A DNA stretch of 64,000 bases, taken from positions 1-64,000 of the forward strand of contig NZ_JBDWAS010000038.1 in assembly GCF_039978735.1 (NCBI RefSeq), given 5' to 3'. This DNA comes from Maricaulis sp039978735 (GTDB lineage Bacteria > Pseudomonadota > Alphaproteobacteria > Caulobacterales > Maricaulaceae). The translations under genes were made by a program, and so were the position numbers. Shown here one piece after another: positions 62,597 through 64,000 of this stretch (positions are counted from its first letter, which is position 1; the number at the start of each line of letters is the position of its first letter). The notes beneath the pieces were generated by a model. It had not been told where the DNA came from. It did no database searches and saw nothing but the letters and a program-made list of their open reading frames with translations.

Positions 62597-63304
62597 ATGT
62601 TCCGCGCACTTATCGCCACCACCGCCCTGACCGCCCTGACGGCCGGTTCCGCCTTCGCCCAGATCCAGGAGCCGCAACCGACCCTGTCGCTGTCGGCAAC
62701 GGCCGAAGTCCAGCTCGCGCCGGACTATGCCCAGGTCAGCTCGGGCGTGGTCAGCCGCGCCGATACTGCCCAGGCCGCCATGCGCGCCAATTCCCAGGCG
62801 ATGGCCGCGGTCTTCGCCGCGCTGCGCGAGGCTGGTGTCGCCGAAAACGACATGCAGACCTCGCAGCTCTCGGTCTCGCCGGTCTATTCGGACCGCCGTG
62901 AACCGGGCCAGATCGAGCTGAACATCATCGGCTATGAAGCCCGCAATACGGTCACCGCAAAGGTGACGGACACCGACCGGACCGGCGCCGTGATCGACGC
63001 CATGGTCGAGGCCGGTGCGAACAATATCAACAATGTCACCTTCGGCTCGGACAATACCGAGGATGCCATGGACGAGGCGCGCCGCCAGGCGATCGCCAAC
63101 CTCCTGGCCAAGGCCGAACTGTTTGCCGACGCCGCCGGTTTCGAACTGTGCGGTATCCGCCGCATGGGCGAGGCGCATATGGGCTCGCCGCAGCCGGTGA
63201 TGATGCGCGCCAGCTTTGCCGAGGACATGGCCGCAACGCCGGTCGCCGCCGGCCAGCTGACGCTCAACGCCTCGGTGAATGCGGATTTCTGCATCGCCGA
63301 ATAG
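62597..63304 (+). CDS. SIMPL-domain (DUF541) periplasmic protein
   Basis: A 235-residue protein with a Sec signal (MFRALIATTALTALTAGSAF, cut at AFA-Q). It has the SIMPL/YggE pattern: TLSLSATAEVQLAPDYAQVS, an alternating beta/alpha body, YEARNTVTAKVTDTDR and AMDEARRQAIANLLAKAELF. Family members (BP26, YggE) lie in the periplasm or outer membrane and are linked to oxidative stress, but their molecular action is unclear. Ribosome site ggagg lies 8 bases upstream, and a strong terminator follows. Confidence 0.88.
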   Translation: MFRALIATTALTALTAGSAFAQIQEPQPTLSLSATAEVQLAPDYAQVSSGVVSRADTAQAAMRANSQAMAAVFAALREAGVAENDMQTSQLSVSPVYSDRREPGQIELNIIGYEARNTVTAKVTDTDRTGAVIDAMVEAGANNINNVTFGSDNTEDAMDEARRQAIANLLAKAELFADAAGFELCGIRRMGEAHMGSPQPVMMRASFAEDMAATPVAAGQLTLNASVNADFCIAE

Positions 63305-63326
63305 GCACGGCCTGCCGCAAGACATG

Positions 63327-63360
63327 AAAAGCCCGGGCATCACGCCGATGCCCGGGCTTT
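63327..63360. terminator. Intrinsic terminator after the SIMPL gene
   Basis: A 12 bp perfect stem, agcccgggcatc / gatgcccgggct, with a 5-base loop, followed by ttta. It lies 23 bp after the stop; the preceding aaa lets it also serve the convergent small gene. Confidence 0.88.
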
Positions 63361-63394
63361 ATTGCGTTCCGGCTCGGACCTGGCGCAGCCGCGC

Positions 63395-63559
63395 CTAACC
63401 GCCCTCGGCTTCCACGGAAATGCTTTCGCCGCCGAATTCGAAGGTGATCGTCTCGCTCTGCTGCTCCTGCCACAGCGCATAGGCGAGCCCTGCCGACAGG
63501 ACCAGGAGTCCGGCGACCGCGCCGTAGAGCAGGATATTCCGGCTTTTCGATGCACGCAT
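63395..63559 (-). CDS. 54-residue single-pass membrane protein
   Basis: A short gene reading MRASKSRNILLYGAVAGLL and on through one hydrophobic helix (about residues 9-29), then an acidic tail with FEFGGESISVEAEGG. A good ribosome site (ggaagga) lies 7 bases before the ATG and the stop is close to a shared terminator. Codon use matches its neighbours. The function is unknown. Confidence 0.65.
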   Translation of the reverse strand: MRASKSRNILLYGAVAGLLVLSAGLAYALWQEQQSETITFEFGGESISVEAEGG

Positions 63560-63645
63560 GACTGGCTCCTTCCGTCCGTTAGTGACGAAAGAGAAACGTG
63601 CAGTCGGCCATCCGGTTCCGAATGGTTGTATTCAGACAGGCTGGA

Positions 63646-63999
63646 TCAGGCCGCTTTCGGCTTGGAGACGACCTGGTTGTGCTCGTCGAACAGCACCACG
63701 GTCGGCACGTAATTCTCGGCCTCGGCCGCATCCATGCCGGCATAGGCGACGACAATGATCCGGTCGCCCGGCTGGGCCAGACGGGCCGCAGCGCCATTGA
63801 TGCCGAAGGTACGGCTGCCGCGCGGCGCCTCGATGGCGTAGGTGGTGAACCGTTCGCCATTATTGATGTTCAGCACATCGACCTGCTCGTAGGGCAGGAT
63901 GCCGGCGGCGTCCAGATAATCGCGGTCGATGGAGATGGAGCCTTCATAGTGCAGGTCCGCCTGGGTGACGACTGCACGGTGAAGCTTGCATTTCATCAT
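63646..63999 (-). CDS. panD: Aspartate 1-decarboxylase PanD
   Basis: A 117-residue proenzyme: KCKLHRAVVTQADLHYEGSI contains the self-cleavage pair Gly-Ser (residues 20-21), where the pyruvoyl group forms. It is followed by LPYEQVDVLNINNGERFTTY, INGAAARLAQPGDRIIVVAYA and a normal C-terminus. It makes beta-alanine for pantothenate and coenzyme A. Two ATGs (63999, 63996) sit at the window edge; either gives a full-length protein. Confidence 0.95.
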   Translation of the reverse strand: MMKCKLHRAVVTQADLHYEGSISIDRDYLDAAGILPYEQVDVLNINNGERFTTYAIEAPRGSRTFGINGAAARLAQPGDRIIVVAYAGMDAAEAENYVPTVVLFDEHNQVVSKPKAA

Positions 64000-64000
64000 G

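Overview
The window looks like the chromosome of a GC-rich, aerobic alphaproteobacterium, possibly of the Maricaulis/Hyphomonas type. This placement is inferred from the gene style (S9 peptidase lipoprotein, Oar-like TonB receptor with a carboxypeptidase-regulatory domain, LytTR two-component pair) and from the tRNA sequence, not from a marker gene.

The main result is that positions 23170-61671 form one 38.5 kb Tn7-like transposon. Its ends are 25 bp inverted repeats that match at 24 of 25 positions, begin with TGTG and end with CACA. A 5 bp duplication, GCAGG, flanks it at 23165-23169 and 61672-61676. The right end lies 13 bp from the 3' end of a CAU-anticodon tRNA (probably tRNA-Ile2). Removing the element restores a perfect 25+25 bp palindrome at the target. 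The leftward transposition operon is tnsA, a tnsB split into two overlapping reading frames, a short TniB-like tnsC and a TnsD-sized tniQ. Beyond it come three unrecognised genes, a strongly structured non-coding stretch, a HigA-like orphan antitoxin, a truncated LuxR regulator and a dead IS6-family transposase.

The cargo is a nearly self-contained nitrate-respiration island. One arm runs leftward: a Crp/Fnr regulator, mobA, moaA, moaD, moaE, moaB and moeA. The other runs rightward: a narK1-narK2 fusion, narG, narH, narJ, narI and a PpiC-type prolyl isomerase. These are followed by a carbonic anhydrase, an Aer-like PAS protein with a soluble chemoreceptor, a B12-dependent (class II) ribonucleotide reductase, a short hemerythrin-type protein, a TonB receptor, a NitT/TauT-type ABC importer and NnrS. 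FNR-type boxes (TTGAY-N4-ATCAA) stand before the regulator/narK region, before moaA and before the TonB/ABC/nnrS operon. A broken Cas3 HD nuclease gene lies next to the right end.

Left flank (1-23169), ordinary chromosome: a YdeI-like protein, DPP-IV-type lipoprotein, 2OG-Fe(II) oxygenase, YgjP-like metalloprotease with free methionine-R-sulfoxide reductase, SDH-type Clp-fold protease, S1/P1 nuclease, a TetR-controlled RND efflux operon, an FMN 2-hydroxyacid oxidase with a ThDP decarboxylase-like enzyme, a hybrid histidine kinase, a large TonB receptor and a LytS/LytT pair. Right flank (61672-64000): the tRNA, a coiled membrane-anchored protein, a SIMPL-domain protein, a 54-residue membrane protein and panD.

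All calls were made by reading the sequence; no database search was run.
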